The notes: generated by a model not told the origin, from the letters alone. A DNA stretch of 64,000 bases from Saccharibacillus sacchari DSM 19268 (GCF_000585395.1 NZ_KK073875.1:657211-721210); one strand, 5' to 3'; counted from the first letter of the stretch, positions 53,734 through 62,816 are shown. Translations and numbers: made by a program.

Positions 53734-55896
53734 TCAATTTAAAATGAAAGAATCGTTTAACGTATCCTGACTGTTGCGGCCGACAAAGACTTCGAAACGG
53801 CCCGGATCGCTTTTGAAGCTGAGATCTGCATGGTGATAGCGCAACTGCTCTTCATTCAAAGTGAATACGGCCGTTCCGCGTTCGCCCGGGGCAAGCTCAA
53901 GTCTGACAAAGCCTTTTAACTCGCGAACCGGACGCACCACTTCGCCCGAGACGTCGCGGACGTACAGCTGCACGGTCTCGACGCCTGCGCGCTCTCCGGT
54001 ATTCGTTACGTTCACGGAGATCGTGAGCGGAGACTCGTCCGTCATTTGTTCGGAAGAAAGCTTGAGTTCGTCATAGGCAAAGGTCGTGTACGACAATCCG
54101 TAACCGAACGGCAGCAGCGGTTCGTTCGGAGCGTCCAGATACTGCGAAACGTAACGAACCTGCGCGTCGGCGGCTCCCTGCGGACGTCCGGTGTTGAAAT
54201 GGTTGTAATACACCGGAACCTGTCCGACGGAATGCGGGAACGACATGGTGAGCCGCGCCGACGGATTGACCGCGCCGACGAGAATGTCAGCTACCGCTGC
54301 GCCGCCTTCGCTGCCCGGATACCAGGCTTCGACCACGGCGCCGACTTTGTCGTATACGCCGTGCAGATCGAGCGGGCGGCCGTTGAACAGTACAGCAGCG
54401 GTAGGCTTGCCCAGCTCCGCGATACGAGCGATCAGGTCCAGTTGGATTTGCGGCAGCCGGATGTCCGTCCGGCAGCCGGCTTCGCCGCTCATCTCGGAAG
54501 CTTCGCCCAGCGCCAGCACGACGATATCGGCTTGAGCCGCCGTTTCTACGGCCAAACGAAGTTGTTCTTCAGAGCCTTCCTCGATGCCGCAGCCGACCGA
54601 GACCGTTATAAGTTGACTTCCGACGCGATCGCTCAAAGCCGAATCCAGCTTGACCGCGTCTTCCGTCGAACCGCTCCATGACCACGGGCCGAGAATATCG
54701 CCGCTTTGGGCAAACGGTCCGATCAGGGCAACTTTGGCTTCAGGCTGAAGCGGCAGAATGCCGTCGTTTTTGAGGAGAACGGTCGAGCGGGTCGCCAATT
54801 CGTAGGCGGCTTCGCGATGCTCGCGGCTGAACACGACTTCCGCTTCGCGTTGGGGACTCGTGCCGCGGTGCGGATTGTCAAACAATCCTAACTTTTGCTT
54901 CAATTGCAGAATGCGCAGGACCGATTCGTCGACCAGCGCTTCGTCCACGCTGCCGCTGCGAACCAGTTCGGGCAGTTCGTGCACGTAGCAGGCCGTCATC
55001 ATCTCGATATCCACGCCTGCGCGAATAGCCTTATAAGCCGCTTCGCGTTCGTCTTCGGCGACGCCGTGCGGAATCAGTTCCTTTACGGCGCCCCAGTCGG
55101 AGATCAGCACGCCGTCGAAGTTCCATTCGTCGCGCAGCAGATCGCGCATCAATTTCTCGTTGCCGCTGGCCGGGATGCCGTCGATCGTGTTGAACGACGT
55201 CATGACCATCTCGCATCCTTCGTCGAGAGCGGCTTTGTAAGCCGGCAAGTAGTATTCGCGAAGCTGGCGCTCGGACAGATCGACCGTATTGTAATCGCGG
55301 CCCGCTTCGGAAGCTCCGTAAGCGGCGAAATGCTTCACGCAGGCCGCGACGCGCTCGACTTCTTCCGTCAAATCTTCGCCTTGCAAGCCGCGCACGAATG
55401 CGCGCGCGAACAGGCTGTTCAGGTAAGGGTCCTCTCCTGTCGACTCCATGACGCGTCCCCAACGGGGATCTCGTACCAGATCGACCATCGGCGCAAACGT
55501 GACGTGAATGCCGGAAACGGCTGCTTCGCGAGCCGCGATTTCGGCGCTTTTTTGCGCCAGATCCGTATCCCATGAACAGCCGATTGCCAGAGGTACCGGG
55601 AAGATCGTTTTGAATCCGTGCACGATATCCGCCATGAACAGCAGCGGAATGCCGTGCGGATTTTTCTTCATATGGGCTTCCTGCACGGCGATCGCGCCTT
55701 CCGCGCCGGCATAGCCGAGAATCGAGCCGCTGCTCGCGATCATGCGGTCGGTGATGCCCATCGCCTGCATCGGGCCGGTAATCTGGCCTTCGTCGCCTGC
55801 TCCTTCATAAAAAGGAGCTGCGAGTTGGACGAGTTGAGCGACTTTTTCTTCGAGCGTCATCTTGCCGATCAGGTCAAGAAGCTGCTGATTGTCCAT
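53734..55896 (-). CDS. GH3 beta-glucosidase, cytoplasmic
   Basis: 720 aa. N-terminal TIM barrel (MTLEEKVAQLVQLAAP; VRDPRWGRVMESTGEDPYLN; ACVKHFAAYG), nucleophile Asp in GVLISDWGAV (about residue 267), then an alpha/beta sandwich with GPWSWSGSTEDAV, and a C-terminal fibronectin-like domain (ISVNVTNTGERAGVETVQLY). No signal peptide, so it acts on imported sugar. ATG 55896 follows GGAGG by 7 bases. Located between the importer and the GH94 phosphorylase; the equivalent Listeria enzyme hydrolyses sophorose and short beta-1,2-glucans. Confidence 0.92.
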   Translation of the reverse strand: MDNQQLLDLIGKMTLEEKVAQLVQLAAPFYEGAGDEGQITGPMQAMGITDRMIASSGSILGYAGAEGAIAVQEAHMKKNPHGIPLLFMADIVHGFKTIFPVPLAIGCSWDTDLAQKSAEIAAREAAVSGIHVTFAPMVDLVRDPRWGRVMESTGEDPYLNSLFARAFVRGLQGEDLTEEVERVAACVKHFAAYGASEAGRDYNTVDLSERQLREYYLPAYKAALDEGCEMVMTSFNTIDGIPASGNEKLMRDLLRDEWNFDGVLISDWGAVKELIPHGVAEDEREAAYKAIRAGVDIEMMTACYVHELPELVRSGSVDEALVDESVLRILQLKQKLGLFDNPHRGTSPQREAEVVFSREHREAAYELATRSTVLLKNDGILPLQPEAKVALIGPFAQSGDILGPWSWSGSTEDAVKLDSALSDRVGSQLITVSVGCGIEEGSEEQLRLAVETAAQADIVVLALGEASEMSGEAGCRTDIRLPQIQLDLIARIAELGKPTAAVLFNGRPLDLHGVYDKVGAVVEAWYPGSEGGAAVADILVGAVNPSARLTMSFPHSVGQVPVYYNHFNTGRPQGAADAQVRYVSQYLDAPNEPLLPFGYGLSYTTFAYDELKLSSEQMTDESPLTISVNVTNTGERAGVETVQLYVRDVSGEVVRPVRELKGFVRLELAPGERGTAVFTLNEEQLRYHHADLSFKSDPGRFEVFVGRNSQDTLNDSFILN

Positions 55897-56046
55897 ATCG
55901 AGTCCTCCAAGCATTGTGATAGTTAGCGTTATAAAACTGAGATTAAGATCAAAATTAAATTGAAAATAAGGATGTTGTGTTTCTCCATTTTTCAGGATTT
56001 TGCACAATTGGTTGGTTAGAAGACCTTGAAGAACGTTTTATGGACA

Positions 56047-56110
56047 GTTTGTAATCGCAGTTGAAACGTTCTGCGATTACAAACTCACCAGTTGAAGCGT
56101 TCTGCGATTA
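56047..56110. repeat. Palindrome and direct repeat upstream of the GH3 gene
   Basis: Perfect inverted repeat GTTTGTAATCGCAG (56047-56060) and CTGCGATTACAAAC (56071-56084). AGTTGAAACGTTCTGCGATTA (56059-56079) is repeated at 56090-56110 with one change, period 31 bases. The centre TTGAAACGTTCT resembles half of the LacI-type operators at 59972 and 61172. It may be a control region for GH3-GH94, or a selfish palindrome. Confidence 0.65.
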
Positions 56111-56148
56111 AGAACTTTTGATTAGGCAGATCTGATCTTAAACCTTGG

Positions 56149-56187
56149 CCGTGCTTCTCGTTTCTCTCTAAGAAACGGGAAGCACGG
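56149..56187. terminator. Perfect-type hairpin between binding protein and GH3 genes
   Basis: CCGTGCTTCTCGTTTC pairs with GAAACGGGAAGCACGG (one G-U-type difference), 7-base loop. There is no T run, so mRNA stabilisation or processing is as likely as termination. Confidence 0.6.
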
Positions 56188-56209
56188 TAATTATGCAAAT
56201 TCCTCATCT

Positions 56210-56256
56210 TAGAAGAGAAAACCCGGTTCGTGCGGAAGTTCCGCGCGCACCGGGTT
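56210..56256 (-). terminator. Terminator after the sugar-binding protein gene
   Basis: On the minus strand AACCCGGT pairs with ACCGGGTT, with an inner GCGCGG/CCGCAC helix, followed by TTCTCTTCT. It should separate the importer transcript from GH3-GH94, at least partly. Confidence 0.7.
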
Positions 56257-56328
56257 AGGATTACGGCCGGGCCTATAGGCAAGGTGCCGTCCGGACCCGG
56301 ATGTTGCAGGTGGGTGATTCAGCTCGGG

Positions 56329-57945
56329 TTATTTGCTTGCGAAGTCGCCGCTGTTCAGTTCGTCGAGAACTGGTTGTACCAGAGACTGCTTGCTTTCTAC
56401 CCATTTCTTCCAGTTTGCTTCGAGATCGCCGGGTTGCAGGATCAGGTTCGCATACTCGGTCGCATAATCGAAGTTTGCTTGGTCTTTGGCTCTGGACGTA
56501 TACAGTTGGAAGTCCCAATCGTAATCGGCCATCGCGCCGCCTTCGGTGCTCAAGGAAGCTTTTTCTTTGTACAGCTCGACCGAACGGTCGCGGAATTCTT
56601 TTTTGATTGCAGGGTTGATTACGCTGAAGTCGTCGCCCAATACGTACAGACCTTCGAAGCGGCCCGGGTATTTGTCTTCAAGCGTCGTGCCTTCAGGAAG
56701 CGTGCTGACCAGCTCGCCGTTTTCTTCTTTCCAGTCTTCGCCTTCGAAGCCCAGGTTCAGAATGCGCTGCGCGTCTTCCGAAACGGAATATTCGATCATG
56801 TCCATGATCCGTTCGAATTTCTCTTGCGAGATATCCGGGGAGAAGATCAGGGACGACCAGAAATTGACTTGCTCCAGGTTGCGGTATTTGCCGTCTTCGC
56901 CGATAATCAGCGCTTCGTGCACGACTTCGGAGCTGTCCAGGTTCAGGTTCTTTTTCATCGCCGTGTCCATGTCTTGTCTGTACGAAGCCAGACCGCCCAG
57001 ACCCGCGATGCCGGAAATTCCGGTCACTTTGAACGCGTCTCCGCCTTCGCTGTTTTTCCATGTGTAGAATTCAGGATCAAGCAGGCCGTCTTTGTACGCT
57101 TGCTGCATCAGTTTCAGGCCTGTCAGCGTCGACTCGTCGGCAGGTCCCCAAACGTACTTGCCGTCTTCGCCTTTGTAGAACGCCGATTCCACGCGGGAAT
57201 GTTCGTTGTTCGCCATCATGAAGCCTGTCAGAAGGTCGCCGGCGTTGAAGGACATCGGAATCAGTCGGTTGCCGACTTTGCCCGGATCTTGTTCTTTCAC
57301 GAGTTTGGCGAATTCCATCAGCTCGGTAACCGTGTAAGCGTCCTTAAGCTCGAAGCCGACTTTTTCGGCCCAGTCTTTGCGGATCGCGATAACGCCGATT
57401 TGGTTGAGCAGCGGATCTGCCGGTTGGTTTTGGAAGTAGACCGGTTTAGGCAGGACGTACGTGCCGCCCACTTTCTCTTCCAGACGTTCGCCGAGGCCTG
57501 TCGAAGCGTAAGCCTTGGCTGTTTCCGGCCAGCGTTCTTTCCAATCGTCCGGGAATTTGTAGAACAAGCCTTGGTCGATATAGTTCATCGCGTCGCCTTG
57601 AACGTAGTTCCAACTCGCGAAGTCCGGAAGGTCGCCGGAGTTGATCCACAGACGCATTTTTTCCGGCCATGAATCCCAATCGATATAGTTGTAATCCCAA
57701 GTGATGTTAAATTTGTCTGTGAAGAATTTGTGGAACTTGTCGTCCATGTTGGCTTTCGATACGTCGGTTACGCTGGCATACGAGATGGTCTGATTGTTTG
57801 CGTATGTGCCATCTTCATTTTTTTCGTCCGCCGTGCCCGTAGCTGCATCGTTACCGCCGCTGCCGCAAGCCGTAACCAGAACCATCAAGACGGATAACGC
57901 GAGCAGGAACAGCGACTTGACCGAAAACATTTTGTTCGCCTTCAT
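56329..57945 (-). CDS. Sugar-binding lipoprotein, proposed beta-1,2-glucooligosaccharide receptor
   Basis: 538 aa. Lipoprotein signal MFSVKSLFLLALSVLMVL then TAC with Cys at about 27. Large LplA-type extracellular solute-binding protein (ITWDYNYIDWDSWPEKMRLW; DLPDFASWNYVQGDAMNYID; DWAEKVGFELKDAYTVTELM). It is rich in Trp and Tyr, as expected for oligosaccharide binding. ATG 57945 follows GGGGG by 8 bases. It is encoded after two permeases and before the GH3 and GH94 genes, the arrangement of the Listeria sophorooligosaccharide-binding protein. No ATPase gene is nearby; a shared MsmX-like ATPase is expected. Confidence 0.88.
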   Translation of the reverse strand: MKANKMFSVKSLFLLALSVLMVLVTACGSGGNDAATGTADEKNEDGTYANNQTISYASVTDVSKANMDDKFHKFFTDKFNITWDYNYIDWDSWPEKMRLWINSGDLPDFASWNYVQGDAMNYIDQGLFYKFPDDWKERWPETAKAYASTGLGERLEEKVGGTYVLPKPVYFQNQPADPLLNQIGVIAIRKDWAEKVGFELKDAYTVTELMEFAKLVKEQDPGKVGNRLIPMSFNAGDLLTGFMMANNEHSRVESAFYKGEDGKYVWGPADESTLTGLKLMQQAYKDGLLDPEFYTWKNSEGGDAFKVTGISGIAGLGGLASYRQDMDTAMKKNLNLDSSEVVHEALIIGEDGKYRNLEQVNFWSSLIFSPDISQEKFERIMDMIEYSVSEDAQRILNLGFEGEDWKEENGELVSTLPEGTTLEDKYPGRFEGLYVLGDDFSVINPAIKKEFRDRSVELYKEKASLSTEGGAMADYDWDFQLYTSRAKDQANFDYATEYANLILQPGDLEANWKKWVESKQSLVQPVLDELNSGDFASK

Positions 57946-58012
57946 GTTGTACCCCCATTTGAATTGGATTTTTTGACGCCCCATGTTTACCTTGTAAAGC
58001 TCTATTGTACGA

Positions 58013-58921
58013 TCAGGTCTTGATAGCCCCTGTCAATACCCCTTTTGCGAAGTGCTTTTGCAGCAGCGGGAAGAATGCCATGATCGGAAGCATGGTCACG
58101 AACACCGCTGCCATTTTCATTCCGGTAGAGAACGATGCGGCCGTGCCTTGACCTACGCTGGTCGCGTTGGAAGCATTGGTTTGCGATTCGACGATGATCG
58201 CCCGCAGCACGTTTTGCAGCGGAAGCTGATCGGCTTTGCGCAGGAAGATCATCGCGTCGTACCAGCTGTTCCAGAAGGCGACCCCGTAGAACAAGGCGAT
58301 GGTCGCCATGATCGGAGCGGCCAGCGGCAGCACGACGGAACGAAGGATTCTCCATTCGCCGGCGCCGTCCAGTCTCGCGGATTCCATCAGCGATTCCGGC
58401 AGGCCCTGGAAGTAGTTCATCATCAGGATCATGTTGAATACGCTGAAGCTTCCGGCAAGGATAACGGCCCATAACGAACCGGTCAGGCCCAAGTCTTTCA
58501 TGATCAGGTACAGCGGCACGATACCGCCGTTGAAGATCATCGTGAACAGAACCAGGAAGAAGATCGGCTTTTTGCCCGGGAATTTCGGACGGCTCAGGCC
58601 GTAAGCCATGCTGACCGTCAGGAACAAGCTGAGCGGCAGGCCGGCGGCCATAAGCTTGATCGTATTCCAGTAACCGGTCAGGATGCTTCCGTCCGCGAAC
58701 AGCGCTTGATAGGAAGAAAACGTCGGTTCTTTCGGCCACATCAGCAGCGGATTTTCGGCGTACTCGCGCTGGGTGGCGAACGAGATCATGATCACGTTCC
58801 AGAACGGAATCAGGATCGACAGCGCGCCGAGCGTCAATATGATGAAGATGAAAATATCCAGTCCCGTGACTCGGGTCGTATTGAATTTGCTTTTTTTCGG
58901 TTTTCTCGCCAAAGTGCTCAT
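58013..58921 (-). CDS. CUT1 ABC transporter permease (YtcP/AraQ-like)
   Basis: 302 aa with six membrane segments. First segment LDIFIFIILTLGALSILIPF; EAA loop LPESLMESARLDGAGEWRIL; then FRS-type VVLPLAAPIMATIALFYGVA. The C-terminal QKHFAKGVLTGAIKT is typical of the family. Second permease of the importer, 21 bases downstream of the first. ATG 58921 is used; longer in-frame starts enter the ribosome binding site. Confidence 0.92.
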   Translation of the reverse strand: MSTLARKPKKSKFNTTRVTGLDIFIFIILTLGALSILIPFWNVIMISFATQREYAENPLLMWPKEPTFSSYQALFADGSILTGYWNTIKLMAAGLPLSLFLTVSMAYGLSRPKFPGKKPIFFLVLFTMIFNGGIVPLYLIMKDLGLTGSLWAVILAGSFSVFNMILMMNYFQGLPESLMESARLDGAGEWRILRSVVLPLAAPIMATIALFYGVAFWNSWYDAMIFLRKADQLPLQNVLRAIIVESQTNASNATSVGQGTAASFSTGMKMAAVFVTMLPIMAFFPLLQKHFAKGVLTGAIKT

Positions 58922-58941
58922 AAGGCTTTCCTTCTCCTCTC

Positions 58942-59901
58942 TTATCGGAACAGGCCGTCTCCGCCCAGCCACTTCGCCGCTCTATCGGCAAGCAGCAGCA
59001 GGATCATGTTCACGATGGAACGGAACAAGCTGACTGCGGTCGAGAACGAGAAGTCCGTGGAGGACTGGAATGTAATCCGGTAGATATAGACGTCGAGTAC
59101 CTGCGATACGTTTTGCGTGGCCGCGTTCGCCAAGTTGAAGATCTGGTCGAAACCGGAAGACATGAGTCCGCCGACCGACAGGATGAACATGATCGTGACC
59201 GTCGGCATGATGTTCGGAAGCGTGACCCGGAACATCTGTTGCAGCCGCGTGGCGCCGTCGATCTGCGCCGCTTCGTATTGTTCTTGGTCAATACCGGAGA
59301 TGGCGGCCATGAAGACGATCGCGCCCCATCCGGTCGATTTCCAGATGTCCGTGAGGATGATCATCGGATAGAAGTTTTGCTCGGATCCGAGGAAGTTGAT
59401 CGTCGGCAGTCCGATCAGAGCCAGGAAGCTGTTGACCAATCCGTCATACGCCAGCACGTTGATGATGATACCCGACACGATGATCCACGACAGGAAGTGC
59501 GGGAACGTGAACGCGGTTTGCAGCACCTTTTTGTAACGGCGCATCCGCAGCTCGTTCAGCAGCAGCGCGAGCAGGATCGGGAACGGGAACGTGATGAACA
59601 GCTTGATGATATTGACGTACAACGTACGCCATACCGCATCGGCAAACGCCGGGTCGCGGAATACGTATTTGAAGTTTTCGAATCCGATCCATGCGCTGCC
59701 CCAGATTCCGTCGTTGGCCCGGTAATCCTTGAATGCCAGCGACAGGCCGCCCATCGGCAGGTAAGCGAACAAGATCAACCAGATCAATCCGGGAAGCAGC
59801 AGGGTGTAGGTCATTCTGTACTTCCAGATTTCGATGAACAATCGTTTGAATTTCGATTCTTCCCCTTTGGACGAACCCGGGGTTATCGTTGCGGGTTTCA
59901 C
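58942..59901 (-). CDS. CUT1 ABC transporter permease (LplB-like)
   Basis: 319 aa. A cytoplasmic N-terminus precedes six membrane segments (MTYTLLLPGLIWLILFAYLP; GGLSLAFKDY). EAA loop DQEQYEAAQIDGATRLQQMF, followed by RVTLPNIMPTVTIMFILSVG, and LDVYIYRITFQSSTDFSFST near the end. GTG 59901 is chosen because GAGGAG lies 7 bases upstream. First gene of the importer operon; a LacI-type operator lies 71 bases before it. Confidence 0.92.
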   Translation of the reverse strand: MKPATITPGSSKGEESKFKRLFIEIWKYRMTYTLLLPGLIWLILFAYLPMGGLSLAFKDYRANDGIWGSAWIGFENFKYVFRDPAFADAVWRTLYVNIIKLFITFPFPILLALLLNELRMRRYKKVLQTAFTFPHFLSWIIVSGIIINVLAYDGLVNSFLALIGLPTINFLGSEQNFYPMIILTDIWKSTGWGAIVFMAAISGIDQEQYEAAQIDGATRLQQMFRVTLPNIMPTVTIMFILSVGGLMSSGFDQIFNLANAATQNVSQVLDVYIYRITFQSSTDFSFSTAVSLFRSIVNMILLLLADRAAKWLGGDGLFR

Positions 59902-59971
59902 ACGGCATCTCCTCACTCTACTTGAGTCTTTATGTTGCTTCTAAACCATAACCGCTGCGGTTACAAGAGGT

Positions 59972-59981
59972 GAAACGTTTC
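59972..59981. promoter_or_regulatory. LacI-type operator upstream of the importer operon
   Basis: TGAAACGTTTCG with the perfect core GAAACGTTTC, the same core as the sites at 61172 and 61442. The central CG is typical of LacI-family operators; a CcpA cre site is an alternative. Confidence 0.55.
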
Positions 59982-60075
59982 GATCAGCGTAGAAAGGCCG
60001 ACTGATTTACCGCCAACGTGAACGGTTTCAGCAAGCGGTTACTTCTTGTTCCGATCAAAAAGCCCTTTCGGACTC

Positions 60076-61086
60076 TTAATTGACTTTACGGCTGGATCCT
60101 CGCTTGACGAGCATGGATTCGAATACCACATGTCGGTTCGCCGTCTCTCCCGCAATCAGATCGAATAAAATCTCGACGCTGACGTGGGCCATTTCGACGC
60201 CCGGTTGGCTGATCGTATCGAGCGACGGGTGGTAGTACTCCGCCATCTCGATGCCGTCGAAGCCGACGATGGATACATCGCCCGGAATCGACAGTCCCGA
60301 GGACAATACGGCTTTCGCTGCTCCGATTGCAATTGCGTCGGAAGCTGCGAACATCGCCGTGATACCCAGATTTTTGCTTAGCAGACGCTTGGCGGCCGCG
60401 AAGCCGAAACTTGGTGCGTACTCGCAATCTTCGACGAGAGCCGGATCGTATTCGATTCCGTGCTCTTCAAGCGCTTTCTTGTAACCCAATAATCGGCGGT
60501 TGCCGATCGTGTTCGCCATGAACGGGAACCGGGCCAAAAAACAAATGTTGCGATGCCCGAGCGAGATCAGATAACTTGTCGCTTTGTAAGCGCTCTGCAC
60601 ATCGTCGATCGATACGCTGGAAAATGCGGCTGGATCGACATCTTTCATAGTCGTGATCGTAGTCAGGACAAAGGGAACGCCGAGCTGATTGAACTCTTCT
60701 TCGGAGTGATCGTACGTGCCGCCCATGAAAATGACGCCGTACAGATTCTTTTCCCGGATCAACTGCATCGCCGCGGCAATTTCGTCGACTCCGTCTTCGA
60801 CCTGTTGGATCATCAGCGGGCAGCCTCTTAAATGCACCTGGCGTTCCACTTCTTTGATCATGTTGGCGAAAAAGGGATTCGATATGCCTTTAACCATCAG
60901 AGCGATCGTATTCGACTGGGTCTTCTTCAAGTTGCGCGCATTACTGTTCGGCACGTAATTGTACTGCTTCACGACTGCCAGAACCTTGGCACGGGTGGTA
61001 TCGCTGACGACTCCGCTATTGTTGAGCACTCTCGATACCGTCGATATGCCCACTCCGGAAATTTTCGCAATATCCTTGATGTTCAT
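60076..61086 (-). CDS. LacI family regulator (importer-side)
   Basis: 336 aa. HTH MNIKDIAKISGVGISTVSRV LNNSGVVSDTTRAKVLAVV, hinge YVPNSNARNLKKTQSNTIAL, then an effector domain (ISNPFFANMIKEVERQV; SIVGFDGIEMAEYYHPSLDT). ATG 61086 puts the HTH at residue 1. It lies 175 bases upstream of the importer operon on the same strand, with GAAACGTTTC palindromes on both sides of the gene, so it probably represses itself and the importer. Confidence 0.9.
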   Translation of the reverse strand: MNIKDIAKISGVGISTVSRVLNNSGVVSDTTRAKVLAVVKQYNYVPNSNARNLKKTQSNTIALMVKGISNPFFANMIKEVERQVHLRGCPLMIQQVEDGVDEIAAAMQLIREKNLYGVIFMGGTYDHSEEEFNQLGVPFVLTTITTMKDVDPAAFSSVSIDDVQSAYKATSYLISLGHRNICFLARFPFMANTIGNRRLLGYKKALEEHGIEYDPALVEDCEYAPSFGFAAAKRLLSKNLGITAMFAASDAIAIGAAKAVLSSGLSIPGDVSIVGFDGIEMAEYYHPSLDTISQPGVEMAHVSVEILFDLIAGETANRHVVFESMLVKRGSSRKVN

Positions 61087-61171
61087 CTCGTTCGCCACTT
61101 CACCCCGGTTGTCAGACGGCTGCTTGAAAATCAAGGCAAACGCCGAGCTGTTTTTAAATTCGTCAACGTCT

Positions 61172-61189
61172 ATGGGAAACGTTTCCCAT
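61172..61189. promoter_or_regulatory. Perfect 18-bp palindromic operator upstream of the LacI gene
   Basis: ATGGGAAACGTTTCCCAT, perfect inverted repeat with central CG, 86 bases before the LacI start. Strong LacI/CcpA-type operator candidate. Confidence 0.75.
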
Positions 61190-61441
61190 GATGCAGGAAG
61201 CGTTTTCTCAAGCTGTCGAATCGTTTCGATACACATCATAAACCTCAATATTCGAAGTGTCAACACCGTTTGCATGAAATTTTAAAATTGCGAACTGCTC
61301 TTTTTGAACCGCTTCCAGCCTTATCCATTGAAATCATCGCAATCCCCGAAATTTTCAAGATAGTAAACGGTTCCATTTTGACTTTTTGCCATTTGGGACA
61401 AAATCGAAAACATTCAAATTGATTTTTTCACTTCTCCCATA

Positions 61442-61453
61442 GGAAACGTTTCC
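61442..61453. promoter_or_regulatory. Second palindromic operator upstream of the LacI gene
   Basis: GGAAACGTTTCC, perfect 12-bp palindrome, 253 bases before the 18-bp site. Two sites on one upstream region could allow looping. The rest of 61087-61694 is AT-rich with no gene seen. Confidence 0.65.
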
Positions 61454-61621
61454 ACCTCCTTTTCACTTCCCTATTCACCCATTACAATTTTAATGAATCA
61501 GTTTATTCGAAATATTTAAATCCCGCTTCGATCGGACAGAAAAGCAGCGTTGCATGACTTTGAGCCGAATTCCTTTACGGTTCGACAATTACACGCCGTG
61601 GGAGGTTCGAACCGTCGCGCG

Positions 61622-61656
61622 CCAAAAAGCCGAAAACAGCATCGCTGCTTCGGCTT
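61622..61656 (-). terminator. Terminator of the alpha/beta hydrolase gene
   Basis: On the minus strand AAGCCGAA-GC-AGC pairs with GCT-TTCGGCTT and is followed by TTTGG, 39 bases after the stop. Confidence 0.7.
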
Positions 61657-61694
61657 CGGAAGTGTTGATCATGGGTTTTCAAGCCTTATGCCGA

Positions 61695-62492
61695 TTATCG
61701 GGAAAAAGCGTTCAGCTTCAACCATGAAGCACACTCGTCCGTCCAACGTCGAACATGTTCGTCTCCGTCGGCCATGCCCATGCCGTGCCCGCCAAGCGAG
61801 TAGACATGCAGGTCAAAAGGTACGCCGGCACGTCCCAGCGCAGAAGCAAACAATAGACTGTTTTCCGGCGGAACAAGACCGTCTTCGGACGTATGCCAAA
61901 GGAAAGTCGGCGGCGTATCGCTTGTCACGTTGCGCTCGCTGGAGAGCGACTCGATCTCCTCTGCGGTTGCCTCGGCTCCAAGCAGCGCGATCCGCGAACC
62001 GGCATGCGTATACGGCTCTTGCAAGGTGATGACCGGATAGCAAAGCATCAGCAGATCGGGACGGCTGGACTGGCGCTCGATCGGATCTTCCGAATCCGGC
62101 AAGCCCGCATCATACAAAGTCCCCGCAGTCGAAGCCAAATGTCCGCCTGCCGAAAAGCCCAAGACTCCGATCCGGGCAGGATCAATGCCAAATTCCCCGG
62201 CACGATGGCGCACGGTGCGCACGGCGCGTTTGACATCGGATAATGCGCTTGGGTAACGATAAGGAGCCACCCGATAGCGAATGACGAAAGCCGAAATTCC
62301 GAGCGTGTTCAACCACAACGCGATCGGCTCGCCTTCATGTTCGGCACGGAACTCATAGCCGCCGCCCGGACACACGATTACGGCTGCATTGCTGTCCCCT
62401 TCAACCAGGTAAGGGAAAATTGCAGGTACATCTTCATCGGCGGTGCCCAACGCATTCGGCGCACCTTCCGGCCATAAAATTACGGAATTCAT
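61695..62492 (-). CDS. Alpha/beta hydrolase, acetylxylan esterase-like (BD-FAE type)
   Basis: 265 aa. Oxyanion motif VIVCPGGGYEFRAEHEGEPI (the GGGY type), nucleophile elbow VLGFSAGGHLAS, acid in TSEDGLVPPENSLLFA and His in YSLGGHGMGMADG. Cytoplasmic; the family removes acetyl or other acyl groups from sugars. Its start follows AGGAGG. It is next to the LacI gene of the carbohydrate locus and could deacylate imported oligosaccharides. Confidence 0.9.
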   Translation of the reverse strand: MNSVILWPEGAPNALGTADEDVPAIFPYLVEGDSNAAVIVCPGGGYEFRAEHEGEPIALWLNTLGISAFVIRYRVAPYRYPSALSDVKRAVRTVRHRAGEFGIDPARIGVLGFSAGGHLASTAGTLYDAGLPDSEDPIERQSSRPDLLMLCYPVITLQEPYTHAGSRIALLGAEATAEEIESLSSERNVTSDTPPTFLWHTSEDGLVPPENSLLFASALGRAGVPFDLHVYSLGGHGMGMADGDEHVRRWTDECASWLKLNAFSR

Positions 62493-62650
62493 GATTTCAT
62501 CCTCCTAAAAGTCGCTGACAGACTCCAAACTGAATGTTAAAGTCCAGTGGCTTGGTCTTGAATAAATCGAAAGTTAACGTTCGCCTGAAACGCGCATGAT
62601 TCCAGTATGATTCAGGCGGGCGAAGCCGTTCACTAATCCGAGACACGCTG

Positions 62651-62816
62651 CTAGGGCGTGCCTTCAAACCTGCCAACGTGCATCTTTTACCGCCTTTTCG
62701 CACTGCCCAGCGTCACTTTCCCTTGACGTGCCCCGGCACGCCTTCAGAAAAGTTCCTTGTTCAGCACGAAAATTCGGCAAAATCTGCTTCCGTCGAGGTT
62801 TGAAGACACGCTCTAG
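62651..62816. repeat. Repeat family 2 (MITE-like), copy A
   Basis: 166 bp with 21-bp terminal inverted repeats: CTAGGGCGTGCCTTCAAACC+T at 62651-62671 and its complement (two mismatches) at 62796-62816. The interior contains CCTTTTCGC, CAGCGTCACTTTCCCTTGA, GCCCCGGCACGC and ACGAAAATTC, all shared with copy B in reverse. Non-coding. Confidence 0.8.

Noticed and set aside
61087..61275. N-terminal extension of 63 residues on the importer-side LacI protein
   Set aside because: It would place the HTH far from the N-terminus and would translate through the palindromic operator at 61172; ATG 61086 fits the family start.
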